Assembly (NCBI GenBank): GCA_026417175.1
Contig: JAOADT010000011.1
Location: forward strand, 1 to 64,000
Source of the DNA: Deltaproteobacteria bacterium
GTDB lineage: Bacteria; Desulfobacterota; Syntrophorhabdia; Syntrophorhabdales; JANXAF01
Direction: 5' to 3'
Length of the DNA stretch: 64,000 bases
Shown in pieces: positions 11,154-22,956 of this stretch (position 1 is the stretch's first letter; each line of letters begins with the position of its first letter). The notes under the pieces are model-generated. The model was not told where the DNA came from and did not search any database. It was given only the letters and a program-made list of their open reading frames with translations. The translations under genes and the position numbers were made by a program.

Positions 11154-11543
11154 ATGGGTAAACCTAGAAGAACATCAAAGAAAAAAGTGAAAAAAAATGT
11201 ACCCTTTGGTTCAGCTTACATTCATTCTAGTTTTAATAATACTATAGTTACCATAACAGATCCCCAGGGTAATGTAGTTGCCTGGTCCAGCGGGGGGGTA
11301 GTAGGATTCAAGGGATCCAGAAAGAGTACTCCATTTGCTGCCCAACTGGCTGCAGAGGATGCTGCAAAAAAGGCTATGGAGCATGGCATGAAGACCGTAG
11401 ACGTATTTATAAAAGGACCAGGAGCAGGCAGAGAAGCAGCCCTCAGGGCACTGCAGAGTGCTGGACTAAAAATACACATGATAAAAGACATTACTCCAAT
11501 ACCGCACAACGGATGTAGACCACCTAAGAGAAGAAGAGTGTAA
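11154..11543 (+). CDS. rpsK: 30S ribosomal protein S11
   Basis: [26 protein letters not shown]. Confidence 0.98.
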   Translation: MGKPRRTSKKKVKKNVPFGSAYIHSSFNNTIVTITDPQGNVVAWSSGGVVGFKGSRKSTPFAAQLAAEDAAKKAMEHGMKTVDVFIKGPGAGREAALRALQSAGLKIHMIKDITPIPHNGCRPPKRRRV

Positions 11544-11556
11544 AAAGGAGAAAAAG

Positions 11557-12177
11557 ATGGCTAAATATACGGGACCAACCTGTAGATTATGCAGAAGAGA
11601 AGGAATAAAGCTATATTTAAAAGGGGAAAGATGTTACACTGAAAAATGTGCTATAGAAAGGAGAAATTACCCGCCTGGGCAACACACGGAAATAAGAGGA
11701 AAATTTTTAGAGTACGGAATGCGTTTAAGGGAGAAACAAAGGGTTAAACGCATGTATCATTTAACGGAGAGACAGTTCAAGAGATTTTTCGAAATGGCGG
11801 AAAGGATGAAAGGGATAGTTGGTACAAACTTTTTGATACTTCTTGAGAGAAGACTTGATAATACCGTTTACAGGTGCGGATTTGCTTCATCTAGAAAGGA
11901 AGCTCGCCAGCTTGTTTCCCATAAACACGTGCTCGTCAATGGGAAGTGCGTAAATATCCCTTCCTATCTTGTGAAGCCAGGAGATGTGATAGAAATAAGA
12001 AAGAAAGATTTGGTCTCAGTTAAAAATGCGATTGAGTCAGTAGTAAGAAGAGGGGTGCCTTCCTGGTTGGATGTGGATAAAACGAATATGAAAGCGACTG
12101 TAAAAATTATGCCTACACGTGAAGATATTACTATGCCTATAAAAGAGCAACTTATTGTCGAGTTTTACTCTCGATAG
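11557..12177 (+). CDS. rpsD: 30S ribosomal protein S4, zinc-binding (C+) type
   Basis: [35 protein letters not shown]. Confidence 0.97.
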   Translation: MAKYTGPTCRLCRREGIKLYLKGERCYTEKCAIERRNYPPGQHTEIRGKFLEYGMRLREKQRVKRMYHLTERQFKRFFEMAERMKGIVGTNFLILLERRLDNTVYRCGFASSRKEARQLVSHKHVLVNGKCVNIPSYLVKPGDVIEIRKKDLVSVKNAIESVVRRGVPSWLDVDKTNMKATVKIMPTREDITMPIKEQLIVEFYSR

Positions 12178-12204
12178 TTTCCCCTTTGAAGGAGGGATCA
12201 TTTC

Positions 12205-13224
12205 ATGATCGAAAGAAACTGGCTAGAACTAATAAGTCCAAAAAAGATTGATATAGAACGAAACGAGCGCGATTACCTAAAATTATCTGTGGAGCCTTTG
12301 GAGAGGGGTTTTGGGATAACCATAGGCAATTCATTAAGAAGGGTACTCCTTTCATCTATAATGGGTTCTGCCATAGTTTCAGTATGGATAGACGGTGTTC
12401 CGCACGAATTTTCGACAATTCGTGGAGTGAAAGAGGACGTAGTAGAGATTATCTTAAACCTTAAAAAAGTTGTTCTTAAGATAAATGACGGAAAGACAAA
12501 AGAGCTTAAAATAGACAAAAAAGGGCCGTGTGATGTTAAGGCCGAGGATATAATGCATGATGGCAATGTCGAAATAATTAACCCAGACCATCATATAGCC
12601 ACTTTAAATAGTGATGGTCGGCTTTACATGGTTATGAAGGCGAAATATGGGAGAGGATACATTCCCGCAGAACAGATGAAATTAGATGATGAACCTTTAG
12701 GGACGATCCCAATTGATGCTGCGTTTTGTCCGATTATAAAAGTTTCGTATAACGTAAGTCCTGCGAGAGTGGGTGAGAGAACGGACTATGACAAGCTAAC
12801 TCTGGAAATATGGACTAACGGGAGTGTAAAACCACTCGATGCGTTATCATATGCGGCAAAAATTATAAAAGAGCAAATGAACATATTTATTCAATTCGAA
12901 GAGAAAGAAGAATTCGTGGAAAAAGAAGATAAGCCCAAAGAAAAGTATGAATTTAACGAGAATCTTTTCAAGACAGTGGATGAACTTGAACTCTCTGTCC
13001 GAAGTGCAAACTGCCTGAGAAATGCGAATATTAAATACATAGGAGAGCTGGTACAAAAGACAGAACAACAAATTCTTGAAACAAAGAATTTTGGAAGGAA
13101 GTCTCTGAACGAGATAAAAGAGATTTTGGCCAGTATGGGATTGAAGTTAGGTATGCATCTTGAGAATTTCCCATCGAGGGAAGAACTAGACAGAATGGCT
13201 GAAAAGAGAAAACAACAAATATGA
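12205..13224 (+). CDS. rpoA: DNA-directed RNA polymerase subunit alpha
   Basis: 339 aa, [19 protein letters not shown]-terminal alphaCTD. Confidence 0.98.
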   Translation: MIERNWLELISPKKIDIERNERDYLKLSVEPLERGFGITIGNSLRRVLLSSIMGSAIVSVWIDGVPHEFSTIRGVKEDVVEIILNLKKVVLKINDGKTKELKIDKKGPCDVKAEDIMHDGNVEIINPDHHIATLNSDGRLYMVMKAKYGRGYIPAEQMKLDDEPLGTIPIDAAFCPIIKVSYNVSPARVGERTDYDKLTLEIWTNGSVKPLDALSYAAKIIKEQMNIFIQFEEKEEFVEKEDKPKEKYEFNENLFKTVDELELSVRSANCLRNANIKYIGELVQKTEQQILETKNFGRKSLNEIKEILASMGLKLGMHLENFPSREELDRMAEKRKQQI

Positions 13225-13236
13225 GGAGAGTAGCAA

Positions 13237-13623
13237 ATGAGACATCTGGATAAAGTGAAAAAATTAAACAGGACTAAAAGTCACAGAGAGGCCCTGCTTA
13301 GAAATTTAGCCTCTGCGCTATTTATTCATGAAAGCATAAAAACCACCAAATCCAAAGCTATGGCTTTAAAGAGCTATGCAGAAAAACTTATTACTCTTGC
13401 AAAAAGAAAGGATCTTCATTCTATGAGATTGGCATTTAGTTTATTACGAAACAAGGAGGTTGTTAAAAAACTATTTAGAGATATTGGCGAAAGGTATAAA
13501 GATGTAAATGGTGGTTATACGAGAGTTTTGAATTTTGGCTTAAGGAAGGGTGATTGTGCTCCAATGGCGCTAATTGAGTTGACAAAGAAAAAAGAACAAA
13601 AGGAAGAGGAAAAAAAGAAGTAA
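13237..13623 (+). CDS. rplQ: 50S ribosomal protein L17
   Basis: MRHLDKVKKLNRTKSHREALLRNLASAL. Confidence 0.97.
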   Translation: MRHLDKVKKLNRTKSHREALLRNLASALFIHESIKTTKSKAMALKSYAEKLITLAKRKDLHSMRLAFSLLRNKEVVKKLFRDIGERYKDVNGGYTRVLNFGLRKGDCAPMALIELTKKKEQKEEEKKK

Positions 13624-13778
13624 ATACCCAAAGTTCATAAACATTATCCAAACTCGACCGTTATCATCATCTTACTTACAACTATTTCTTTTTTATTCTT
13701 TTTTAGCTTAAATCCGTCTTTTCTCCAGCGTTTTTAGAGACTTATTGGTTAAAATTAAGGGGAGGAATTTTACCTTCC

Positions 13779-15152
13779 TTGAAAATAAAAGAAAAAAACT
13801 GGTATCATGAGTTAGTGGATCTTTTTGGTCAGACAAGAGAAGAGAAAACGGAAAAGAAAGCTCCTTTAGCCGAAAGGTTAAGGCCAAAGAGACTTTCCGA
13901 ATTTGTAGGCCAGAAACACATCCTGGGTGAAGGTAAGCTTCTTTCTGTACTGATAAAAAGAAAAGAAATCCCTTCGATGATTTTGTGGGGTCCAAGTGGT
14001 TGTGGAAAAACAACACTCGGTTACATAATAGCCAGCGAAGTAGGTTTTCCTTCTTTCTTTTTAAGTGCAGTAAATATAGGCGTAAAGGAGGTTAGGGAAA
14101 TAATAAGGAAAGCAAGGACGGAAAAGGTACTTTTATTTCTCGATGAGTTCCACAGGTTTAACAAGCTCCAGCAGGACACGTTTCTTCCTTACGTGGAGAA
14201 AGGTAAAGTTATACTAATAGGAGCAACAACCGAGAATCCTTCTTTTGAAATAATACGGCCGTTACTTTCAAGAATGGAGGTTATAAGGCTTAATCCTCTT
14301 TCAGAGGATGAGATATTTGAAATCTTAAACAGGGCAAAGAATGACCCTGAATTTAAAATGGATGGAATCGAAACAAACGAGGAGGTTCTAAGGATTATAG
14401 CTACACTTTCTGACGGAGATGCAAGAAAAGCTTTAAACATCTTTGAAGTAAGTCATGTGGTGGCGAAAGAAAAAAATCTTAAAATAATCGATTTCAACAC
14501 AGTCTCAGAGGCGTACCAAACAAAGGTTCAAATTTATGATAAAAAAGGTGACATGCATTATTGGCTAATAAGTGCTTTTATAAAGAGCATGAGAGGATCT
14601 GACCCAGATGCCTCTCTTTACTGGCTTATGCGAATGCTTGAGGCAGGCGAGGACCCTCTCTTCATAGCGCGGAGAATGATTATATTTGCATCTGAGGATG
14701 TGGGATGTGCGGATCCTTACGCATTAACAGTTGCTGTTGCGGCAAAGGAGGCATTTGAATTTGTGGGTGCTCCCGAAGGTTATCTGGCGCTTGCACAAGC
14801 CTGCATTTATCTTTCTTTATGTGAAAAAAGTAACTCTGTGTACAATGCCGTGAGGCAGGCACAAAAAGATGTACGGGAATTACCCCATTTTTCTGTTCCA
14901 GTACATCTGAGAACAGCACCTACAAAGATTATGCGCGATTTAGGATATGGAAGAGATTATCTTTACCCTCATGATTTTGAGAATGGGATAGCAAATCAAA
15001 CCTACATGCCTCAAGAGCTTATTGGAAGAAGATACTATTTTCCTACCCAGAGAGGATACGAGGCTAAAATCAAAGAATACCTGGAGAAGGCAAAGAGAAT
15101 CATAAATACAGGAGCAAAAGGAATTGGAGATCCCGGAAAGGAAGCTGATTAA
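13779..15152 (+). CDS. rarA: Replication-associated recombination protein A (MgsA/RarA) AAA+ ATPase
   Basis: PLAERLRPKRLSEFVGQKHILGEG; WGPSGCGKTTL Walker A; C-terminal MgsA domain. Confidence 0.93.
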   Translation: MKIKEKNWYHELVDLFGQTREEKTEKKAPLAERLRPKRLSEFVGQKHILGEGKLLSVLIKRKEIPSMILWGPSGCGKTTLGYIIASEVGFPSFFLSAVNIGVKEVREIIRKARTEKVLLFLDEFHRFNKLQQDTFLPYVEKGKVILIGATTENPSFEIIRPLLSRMEVIRLNPLSEDEIFEILNRAKNDPEFKMDGIETNEEVLRIIATLSDGDARKALNIFEVSHVVAKEKNLKIIDFNTVSEAYQTKVQIYDKKGDMHYWLISAFIKSMRGSDPDASLYWLMRMLEAGEDPLFIARRMIIFASEDVGCADPYALTVAVAAKEAFEFVGAPEGYLALAQACIYLSLCEKSNSVYNAVRQAQKDVRELPHFSVPVHLRTAPTKIMRDLGYGRDYLYPHDFENGIANQTYMPQELIGRRYYFPTQRGYEAKIKEYLEKAKRIINTGAKGIGDPGKEAD

Positions 15153-16089
15153 GATACTAAGGAACTTTGAAAAAAAAGATATCAATGTGTTAAGGGGCAT
15201 AGGTGATGACTGTGCAATTGTAAAGTTATCTGGTAAGCCCTATGCACTTTGTCAAGATGCTATAGTGGAAGAAATCCACTTTTCTTTATCTTATATGAGT
15301 CCTTATCAAATTGGAAAAAAAGCGATTTACGCAAATATAGCTGATATCCTTTCAATGGGTGCTATGCCACTTTACTATCAGGTGACTCTGGGAATTCCCG
15401 AAAGAATAATGTCAGATGTTATACGTGGGATATACAGAGGCATGAGTTATGTAGCAAAAGAGTTCGGACTTTCCCTTCTTGGGGGAGATACAGTTTCAAC
15501 CCTAAATGATTTCTTTATAGATGTCTCAATGGTAGGAGAAGTTGTCTGGGGAGATTACAAAGGGAGAAATCAAGCAAAGGAGAATGATCTGATAGGGGTT
15601 ACTGGATTTCTGGGAGAAAGTGCTTACGGGCTCAAAATCATGAAAGAAGGAATAAAAAAAAAGAGAGGGATAAAAAGATTCGTAAAAAGGTATCTCAATC
15701 CCAGGCCTCCCTTCGAGATTTGGATGGAGATTATGAAAAATGATATAACAAATGCTATGATGGATGTAAGTGATGGCCTTTTGTTAGACCTTGAAAGGAT
15801 GATGGAGGAAAGTGGTAAATGTGGGGTTATCTATTACGAGAAATTACCGATCCCTGAGATACTCAAAAAGGAGAAATTGGATGATTATGCTTTATGGGGT
15901 GGGGAAGATTACCAGTTTCTTTTTACCTTCCCCAGGAATAAGTTGGAACTAATAAATATCTTGAAGAGCAAAGGCTTAATAATCTCGGTCATTGGTGAGG
16001 TAACAAGTGGTCGCGGAATTAAAGTCATAAAGGATGGGAAGGAAGTCAAATACAACAAAGTAGGATATGAACATTTTTCTCGGGAGTGA
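15124..16089 (+). CDS. thiL: Thiamine-monophosphate kinase
   Basis: GIGDDCAIV, QDAIVEEIHF, LLGGDTV, MMDVSDGLLLDL motifs. Confidence 0.93.
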   Translation: MEIPERKLIKILRNFEKKDINVLRGIGDDCAIVKLSGKPYALCQDAIVEEIHFSLSYMSPYQIGKKAIYANIADILSMGAMPLYYQVTLGIPERIMSDVIRGIYRGMSYVAKEFGLSLLGGDTVSTLNDFFIDVSMVGEVVWGDYKGRNQAKENDLIGVTGFLGESAYGLKIMKEGIKKKRGIKRFVKRYLNPRPPFEIWMEIMKNDITNAMMDVSDGLLLDLERMMEESGKCGVIYYEKLPIPEILKKEKLDDYALWGGEDYQFLFTFPRNKLELINILKSKGLIISVIGEVTSGRGIKVIKDGKEVKYNKVGYEHFSRE

Positions 16090-16092
16090 AAG

Positions 16093-17055
16093 ATGGAAAA
16101 GGGGGTGTATGTAAAGGACATTACGATCAATCTAGAGGTTAATGATTACTTCCTTGTGGTGAAAAAAAACTTAACCACATCTAAAAACAACACAAGATAC
16201 ATAAGTCTCTTGCTTAAAGACTCCTCAGGTACGATTGAAGGTAGAATATGGGACAGAGTGGATGAGCTTGAAAGTAAGTTTGATAAGAACGACATTGTGT
16301 TTTTAAATTCCAGGGCAACTCTATACCAAGAGAAACTTCAACTGACCATATGGAATATAAAGAAAGTCGAAGAAATAAGTACTGTGGAAGAAATGAGAGC
16401 ATTTTTGCCTGAAATTCAAACAGGAATCAATTATATGAGAGGTGAATTCCATAACATTTTAAATGAGATACAGAACTCACAGCTTAAAGCCATCTTTGAA
16501 GAAATGGAAAAGAAAAAAAACATGGCGGATAAGTATTTCTTTTTTCCTGCATCTACTAATGTTCACCATATGTCCATAGGTGGATTACTGGAACATTCTG
16601 TTTCAATGGCAAAAATGGGAAGAGAGGTCGTAAAAATAATAGGTGGAAATAAGGATTTAGTTCTTGCGGGTTGCTTATTGCACGATATTGGTAAGATAGA
16701 GGAGATTGAGATAAAAGGAGGGTTTAAATATTCAGACAAAGGAAGACTTTTGGGACATATTGTTCTTGGTATCGATATTTTAAAAGGTATAACTGGGGAA
16801 ATAGAGGGATTTCCAGAAAGTCTATACAATGCTCTTCTTCACATAATAGCAAGCCATCACGGGACCGAAGAATGGGGATCCCCTAGAAAACCTATGTTCA
16901 TTGAGGCGCTTATTGTTCACTATTTGGACAATCTGGATTCGAAAGTCATGGGTGTTAAAGAGCATATGAAGGAAAGAATGGCAGACGAAAGATGGACCGA
17001 GTACCACAGAGTTTATGAGTCCAGATTTTACCAATTCATTTCAGAAGATTTTTGA
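16093..17055 (+). CDS. YhaM-like 3'-5' exoribonuclease (OB-fold plus HD domain)
   Basis: N-terminal OB-fold-like region, HHMSIGGLLEHSVSM, LLHDIGKI HD motif, HHG. Confidence 0.85.
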   Translation: MEKGVYVKDITINLEVNDYFLVVKKNLTTSKNNTRYISLLLKDSSGTIEGRIWDRVDELESKFDKNDIVFLNSRATLYQEKLQLTIWNIKKVEEISTVEEMRAFLPEIQTGINYMRGEFHNILNEIQNSQLKAIFEEMEKKKNMADKYFFFPASTNVHHMSIGGLLEHSVSMAKMGREVVKIIGGNKDLVLAGCLLHDIGKIEEIEIKGGFKYSDKGRLLGHIVLGIDILKGITGEIEGFPESLYNALLHIIASHHGTEEWGSPRKPMFIEALIVHYLDNLDSKVMGVKEHMKERMADERWTEYHRVYESRFYQFISEDF

Positions 17056-17067
17056 AAAGGAGATATA

Positions 17068-17802
17068 ATGGAAGTACGCAGGATATTTGTGGATAAAGTA
17101 AAGGCAAAAAATGGACTGGTTTATGTCACGGGTCCTGCATACAAGTATGTTGTCAACGTTTTGAGGAAAGTGCCTGGCGAGAGGATAGACATAATAGATG
17201 GCAAGGGTTATCTGTACAGAGCCCAGATACACAGTATAAAAAGTAAGGAAGTTTACTTCAAGATATTAGATGTGGTTTACCATCCCGAAGAAAAGAGGCC
17301 TCGAGTGACCCTATGTGTAAGCCCTATAAAAGGTCCCAGGATGGATTGGATGATAGAAAAGGCTACGGAGCTAGGCGTAGATAGAATATTACCAACAATA
17401 TTTAAAAGAACGGTGGTAAAATTCGATGAAAAAGACAAGAAAGTTGAAAGATGGAAAAAACTGACTGTGGAGGCCTCTAGACAATCGGGAAGATTTAAAA
17501 TTCCTGAGGTGCTTAATCCTATCCCCTTGAGGGGAATTACGCAATATATAAAAGATGCGCACCATAGATGGGTTCTGTACGAACACGAAAAAGAAAGAAA
17601 GATAAAGGAAGCGTTCCAGGAATTTAAAGAGGGAGAGATATGTGTAGCAATTGGTCCAGAAGGCGGGATTGAAGAGTCAGAGGTGTTGTGGCTCCAAGAA
17701 AATGGCTTTACCCCGTTTTCTCTTGGAAGTACCATATTACGGACTGAGACAACCCCCCTTGTTATTCTGTCGATAATTCACTATGAGAGTACAAAGATAT
17801 GA
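17068..17802 (+). CDS. rsmE: 16S rRNA (uracil1498-N3)-methyltransferase
   Basis: IGPEGGIEESE, KATELGVDRILP, LGSTILRTETTPL motifs. Confidence 0.93.
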   Translation: MEVRRIFVDKVKAKNGLVYVTGPAYKYVVNVLRKVPGERIDIIDGKGYLYRAQIHSIKSKEVYFKILDVVYHPEEKRPRVTLCVSPIKGPRMDWMIEKATELGVDRILPTIFKRTVVKFDEKDKKVERWKKLTVEASRQSGRFKIPEVLNPIPLRGITQYIKDAHHRWVLYEHEKERKIKEAFQEFKEGEICVAIGPEGGIEESEVLWLQENGFTPFSLGSTILRTETTPLVILSIIHYESTKI

Positions 17803-18446
17803 AAAAGAAAAGTGGAAAGATAGGATGCGGATGCCTTTTCTTTTTACTCCTTTTTTTTCTCGTTTTCTTAGGTATTTTTTTTCATCCGATCTCCCTTAAG
17901 TTTTTATCCAAGCAACTCGTATATGGAGACAAGATCTATTTTTCAGATGTGGCTTTCGTACCTAGATTTGTGGAGGACCTAGACGGAGAGTTGTATATTG
18001 CAGCTTTTGAAGAGTTAAGAAAGGGTAACGTAAAGGCTCTATGGATAGAGGATTATTACGTACTCGGAATCAGCGTAACTCAAATTTTGAAGAAAATGGC
18101 CAAAGACAGGGGTTTAAAAGAGAATCTGATAACAGGTATAAAGCTCGATGGAAAGGACTATGAAAAAAGAGAGGCGCTTCTTGACCATTTTATGAAAATT
18201 GGAATAAAAAAGGTAATCCTTTTTGTTCCAGAATACTCTTCACGACGTTACAAGGCATTATATGGGAATTCAAGGGAGAGAGCTCCCATTTTTCTCATAA
18301 ATCCGGTAAAAATGAGAATTTACAACCACGAAAGGTGGTGGAAAGAAAATGTTTCAAGGGAATTACTTTTTAGAGAGTATTCAGCTTTGATTTCTATCTA
18401 TTTGGGAAAATTAAAATACCAAGAAATACTCAAAATTAAAGACTAA
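17799..18446 (+). CDS. Membrane-anchored DUF218 (YdcF/SanA)-like protein
   Basis: N-terminal TM helix; C-terminal YSSRRYKALY...WWKE...EYSALISIYLGKL resembles DUF218. Confidence 0.45.
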   Translation: MKKKSGKIGCGCLFFLLLFFLVFLGIFFHPISLKFLSKQLVYGDKIYFSDVAFVPRFVEDLDGELYIAAFEELRKGNVKALWIEDYYVLGISVTQILKKMAKDRGLKENLITGIKLDGKDYEKREALLDHFMKIGIKKVILFVPEYSSRRYKALYGNSRERAPIFLINPVKMRIYNHERWWKENVSRELLFREYSALISIYLGKLKYQEILKIKD

Positions 18447-18447
18447 A

Positions 18448-19479
18448 ATGGAGAAACTCAAACTTCTTCTCTTGGCTCTTTCCAAGGTGAAAGGACTTTC
18501 CCGAATTAAAAAGAGAGAGGTTGCAGAAAGGATAATAAATAGGGAAAAAATTGCAGATGAAATCATAGAAAAAATGGAAAGCGAAAGCGTAAAAGTAGAT
18601 TTGGAAAAGGAAATAAGTTATTTGAAGAAAATAGGAGCTCATTTTGTGACCATTTTCGAAGAGGGATATCCTTCCTTGTTAAGACAGATTCCCGATTGCC
18701 CTATAATCCTCTACGTAAAAGGTTCCCTTCTCATAGGAGAGAATACAATAGGAATAGTTGGATCAAGAAGGGCATCTTACGAAGGGATGAACATGGCAGA
18801 GAAGATAGGAGAAACCCTTTCCTCCGTAGGTATTACAGTTGTAAGCGGTCTTGCAAGAGGCATAGACGCAGCTGCTCATAAGGGAGCACTGATGGGTAAA
18901 GGGGGGACAGTTGCTGTTTTAGGCTGTGGAATAGACATTTGCTATCCTTCAGAAAATCGCTGGCTTTATAATAGGATTTCCGAGCAGGGACTTATTTTAT
19001 CTGAATATGCACCAGGTGAACCTCCATTAGCACATCACTTCCCTGAAAGAAATAGAATTATAGCTGGGATTTCAAAGGCCATTCTGGTAGTTGAAGCCTC
19101 AAAAAAAAGTGGAGCTCTTATAACTGCTAGTCTTGCTCTGGACTATGGAAGGGACGTTATGGCAATTCCTGGTAGCGTTTTCGATGATGCTTATGCAGGC
19201 ACAAATAGTCTTATAAAGGAAGGCGCAAGACTTGTAGATTCTGTGGAAGACATTCTAGAATTTTCCTTTCCTAACATTAAACCTGAAAGAAAAGATTCAT
19301 CGGGTCTTGAAAAAGAGGAGCTCATAGTTTATTCAATTATAAAAAATACTAGAGTCCATGTGGAAGAGATTATAAGTAAGAGCCGCATGGATTCTTCAAA
19401 AGTTCTTGCGATTCTCACAAAGCTGGAGATGAAAGGGTTAGTGAAGTGTTTTCCTGGAGGATTTTACCTGAGGTCATAA
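18448..19479 (+). CDS. dprA: DNA processing protein DprA/Smf
   Basis: GIVGSRRASYEG, SGLARGIDAAAHKGAL, PGSVFD. Confidence 0.95.
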   Translation: MEKLKLLLLALSKVKGLSRIKKREVAERIINREKIADEIIEKMESESVKVDLEKEISYLKKIGAHFVTIFEEGYPSLLRQIPDCPIILYVKGSLLIGENTIGIVGSRRASYEGMNMAEKIGETLSSVGITVVSGLARGIDAAAHKGALMGKGGTVAVLGCGIDICYPSENRWLYNRISEQGLILSEYAPGEPPLAHHFPERNRIIAGISKAILVVEASKKSGALITASLALDYGRDVMAIPGSVFDDAYAGTNSLIKEGARLVDSVEDILEFSFPNIKPERKDSSGLEKEELIVYSIIKNTRVHVEEIISKSRMDSSKVLAILTKLEMKGLVKCFPGGFYLRS

Positions 19480-19480
19480 C

Positions 19481-21691
19481 ATGACTAAATTTTTAGTAAT
19501 AGTAGAGTCGCCTACAAAAGTGAGAACCCTTTCTAAATTCTTGGATGACAACTACATCATAAAAGCTACGTATGGACATATAAAAGATTTACCAGAGAAT
19601 CGTCTGGGAGTGGATGTGGATAATGGCTTTGAACCTGAGTTTATAATTATAAAAGGCAAGCATAAGATTGTAGAAGAAATCAGGAAATCGAGTGAAAAGG
19701 TCGACAGGATCCTAATAGGTTCTGACCCAGATAGAGAAGGGGAAGCTATAGCTTTTCATGTGGCGGAAATAATAGACGGAAAGAAAGATATAAGGAGGAT
19801 CCTTTTCCATGAAATAACGAAAAGAGGTGTCGAGGAGGGGTTAAAATCGATTACGGAACTTAATGAAAACAAGTACAACGCTCAGAAGGCAAGAAGGATC
19901 CTGGACCGTCTTGTTGGTTACAAAATAAGTCCCATTCTATGGGAGAAAGTTAGTCACGGTTTGTCAGCTGGAAGAGTTCAATCTGCTGCTTTAAGGATAA
20001 TTTGTGACAGAGAAGAAGAGATCGAAAAATTTGTTAGGGAGGAATACTGGAAAGTAGATGTTATTCTGACTGTAGATTCTAAAGGGGAATTTAAGGCTAG
20101 TCTCGAAAAAATAGATGGAGAAAAAATAAAGATTACATCTCAGGAAGAGGCAGAAAAAATAAAGGAAGAACTGAAAAAATGTCTATTTGAAATAAAATCA
20201 GTGTCTGTAAAAAGGAGACATATTGGGCCACAGCCACCCTTTATAACAAGCAGGTTGCAGCAAGAAGCTTCAAAAATCCTAAAGTTTACACCTAAGAAAA
20301 CTATGCTTTTAGCGCAAATGCTATACGAAGGTGTTGAGTTAGAAGAAGGAACGACTACGGGGTTAATAACCTATATGAGGACGGACTCAGTAAGGATATC
20401 AAATGAGGCAAGGGAGAGTGCAAGAAACCTCATAGGAAGGTTCTTTGGGAATGAGTATCTCCCATCTTCTCCCCGTATTTTCAAAAACAAAAGTACGGCA
20501 CAGGATGCCCACGAAGCTATAAGACCAACCGATGTTAACCTCACACCGGAAAAAGTTAAACCATATCTTTCAAAAGACCTTTATCTTCTTTACGAGCTCA
20601 TATGGAAAAGATTTGTGGCTTCTCAAATGGCAGAGAAAATAGTCGATACGAGAACTGTAGAGATAATTGCTGGAAGATACACATTTTCTGCTAAGGGCGA
20701 TAAGACGATCTTTGACGGATTTGCTAAAGTTTACGAAGAGGAGACGGAACTTGAGGAAGAGAAGGGAATCCTACCTGATATAGACGGTTCAGAAAAATTA
20801 AAACTTAAAGAGGTTCTTCTTGAGAAAAGATACACTACTCCTCCTCCTCGGTATTCGGAGGCCACTTTGATTAAATCCCTAGAAACTAATGGAATCGGAA
20901 GACCATCTACCTATGCCACAATCGTAAGTACTATTCAGGAAAGGGGATATGTTAAGAAAGAGGAAGGAAAACTAATGCCTACACCTTTGGGAAGAACGGT
21001 GAACAGGCTACTTAAACAGTTTTTCCCACTCATTGTGGATGTGGATTTTACTGCAAAAATGGAAGAAAGATTGGACTTGATAGAAAATGGAAAGAAAAAT
21101 TGGGTGAAAACTCTAGAAAAATTCTACTCGGTTTTTCAGGAAGACATTGAAAAAGCTCAAAAGGAGATGAAAAACCTAAAAAAGGAAGAAAAACCGACGG
21201 ATATAAAGTGTGACAAGTGTGGAAAAGACATGATCTTGAAATGGGGCAAAAACGGCGAATATCTTGTATGTGGTGATAAGAAAAATTGTGGCCGGAAAAG
21301 AAACGTCAGAATAGGTGACGACGGAAAAATCCAGCTCGTGGAAGAAGAATATAAGGGTATCTGTCCCGAATGCCAAGGAAAACTTGTGGAGAAAAGTGGT
21401 CGTTACGGCAAATTTATAGCGTGCTCTAATTATCCTACTTGTAAATACACAGAACCATACTCAACTGGTTATCTTTGCCCTGTTCAAGGTTGTGATGGAA
21501 AGCTTTTAGAAAGAAGATCAAAAAAGACAAGAAAAAGATTTGTAAGTTGTTCAAAATACCCAACTTGTGTTTTCATAACCAACAAAGAACCGACACAGGG
21601 ACCTTGTCCAGAGTGCGGTTCACCGACCATTTTTACTTCCAAAGGAAAAAACTTCTGTTTGAGGGAGGGATGTAGTTGGCAATCAAAATAA
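19481..21691 (+). CDS. topA: DNA topoisomerase I with C-terminal zinc ribbons
   Basis: 736 aa, [12 protein letters not shown] Toprim, [11 protein letters not shown] active site, C-terminal Cys4 repeats. Confidence 0.97.
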   Translation: MTKFLVIVESPTKVRTLSKFLDDNYIIKATYGHIKDLPENRLGVDVDNGFEPEFIIIKGKHKIVEEIRKSSEKVDRILIGSDPDREGEAIAFHVAEIIDGKKDIRRILFHEITKRGVEEGLKSITELNENKYNAQKARRILDRLVGYKISPILWEKVSHGLSAGRVQSAALRIICDREEEIEKFVREEYWKVDVILTVDSKGEFKASLEKIDGEKIKITSQEEAEKIKEELKKCLFEIKSVSVKRRHIGPQPPFITSRLQQEASKILKFTPKKTMLLAQMLYEGVELEEGTTTGLITYMRTDSVRISNEARESARNLIGRFFGNEYLPSSPRIFKNKSTAQDAHEAIRPTDVNLTPEKVKPYLSKDLYLLYELIWKRFVASQMAEKIVDTRTVEIIAGRYTFSAKGDKTIFDGFAKVYEEETELEEEKGILPDIDGSEKLKLKEVLLEKRYTTPPPRYSEATLIKSLETNGIGRPSTYATIVSTIQERGYVKKEEGKLMPTPLGRTVNRLLKQFFPLIVDVDFTAKMEERLDLIENGKKNWVKTLEKFYSVFQEDIEKAQKEMKNLKKEEKPTDIKCDKCGKDMILKWGKNGEYLVCGDKKNCGRKRNVRIGDDGKIQLVEEEYKGICPECQGKLVEKSGRYGKFIACSNYPTCKYTEPYSTGYLCPVQGCDGKLLERRSKKTRKRFVSCSKYPTCVFITNKEPTQGPCPECGSPTIFTSKGKNFCLREGCSWQSK

Positions 21692-22956
21692 TAGGCGGGG
21701 GATTGGCTGGAGTGGAAGCAGCCTACCAAATTGCAAAAAGAAAAAAAAACGTCATCTTATACGAGATGAGACCTGAAAAGCTTACCCCTGCACACAAAAG
21801 TGGGCTTCTTGCAGAAATTGTCTGTAGTAACTCATTTAAATCAAAAGATATAGGAGACGCCCATGGTCTATTAAAAGAAGAAATGAAAATTTTGGATTCG
21901 TTGGTTTTAAGGATTGCCCAGGAAACGGAAATCCCGGGGGGAAAGGCTCTTGTGGTGGACAGATGGAAGTTTGCGGAGCGAATAACCGAGGAAATTTTTA
22001 AAAATCAGTATATCAAGGTTGTGAGGGAAGAAGTGGCGGAGATCCCCTCTGGGGTTGTTATCGTAGCAAGTGGACCGTTGACTTCGGCATCTCTTGCGGA
22101 TAAATTGGCCTCACTTACGGGAAGAAACAATCTTTACTTTTTTGATGCCATATCACCCATCGTAGATGGAACGACAATCGATATGAGAAAAGCCTTTTTC
22201 GCCTCAAGATATTCTGAAGACAGTTCAGATTATCTTAACTGTCCCCTAACCCAGGAAGAATATGAGTTATTTTACAGGGAGTTGATCAATGCAAAGAAAG
22301 TGGAATTCAAGGAATTTGAAAAGATCCCGTATTTTGAAGGTTGTCTTCCCATAGAAGTACTGGCAGAAAGAGGAAAAAACACACTTCTCTTTGGTCCTAT
22401 GAAACCCGTAGGTTTAAAAGATCCGTTGACTAAAAAAACACCTTACGCCGTGGTACAACTCCGAAGAGAGGATAAAGAAGGTTCTATGTACAACATGGTG
22501 GGCTTTCAGACCAAGATGACTTATCCTGAGCAGGAAAGAGTTTTTAGATTAATTCCCGCTTTGAGAAACGCTAGATTTCTTCGCTATGGAAGTATCCATA
22601 GGAATACGTTTATAAACTCGCCCGAGGTTTTGAAGAATACACTTCAACTTAAGGAGGATGAGAGAATATTTTTTGCAGGGCAATTAACCGGTGTGGAAGG
22701 ATACCTGGAATCAGCAGCCACCGGTATTATAGCAGGTATATCCGCCTCATTTTACGTGGATGGTAAAAGGTTTATACCTCCCCCTTCTACAACTTTAATT
22801 GGGTCACTCATAAACTACATTACTGAAAAAAAGGCTCATTTTCAACCGATGAACGCTAATTTTGGTCTGCTAAAAGGATATAAGAGAAAGGAAAAAAATA
22901 CTCTAGTGGAACGAGCAATGAACGACTTAAGAGAGTGGCAAAAGACTACCCAATAG
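21676..22956 (+). CDS. trmFO: Methylenetetrahydrofolate-tRNA-(uracil54-C5)-methyltransferase
   Basis: [45 protein letters not shown] start. Confidence 0.96.
   Translation: MAIKIIGGGLAGVEAAYQIAKRKKNVILYEMRPEKLTPAHKSGLLAEIVCSNSFKSKDIGDAHGLLKEEMKILDSLVLRIAQETEIPGGKALVVDRWKFAERITEEIFKNQYIKVVREEVAEIPSGVVIVASGPLTSASLADKLASLTGRNNLYFFDAISPIVDGTTIDMRKAFFASRYSEDSSDYLNCPLTQEEYELFYRELINAKKVEFKEFEKIPYFEGCLPIEVLAERGKNTLLFGPMKPVGLKDPLTKKTPYAVVQLRREDKEGSMYNMVGFQTKMTYPEQERVFRLIPALRNARFLRYGSIHRNTFINSPEVLKNTLQLKEDERIFFAGQLTGVEGYLESAATGIIAGISASFYVDGKRFIPPPSTTLIGSLINYITEKKAHFQPMNANFGLLKGYKRKEKNTLVERAMNDLREWQKTTQ

Noticed and set aside
17277-17735. 152-aa minus-strand ORF opposite rsmE
   Set aside because: Lies entirely inside a well-supported rsmE CDS and has no recognisable domain.
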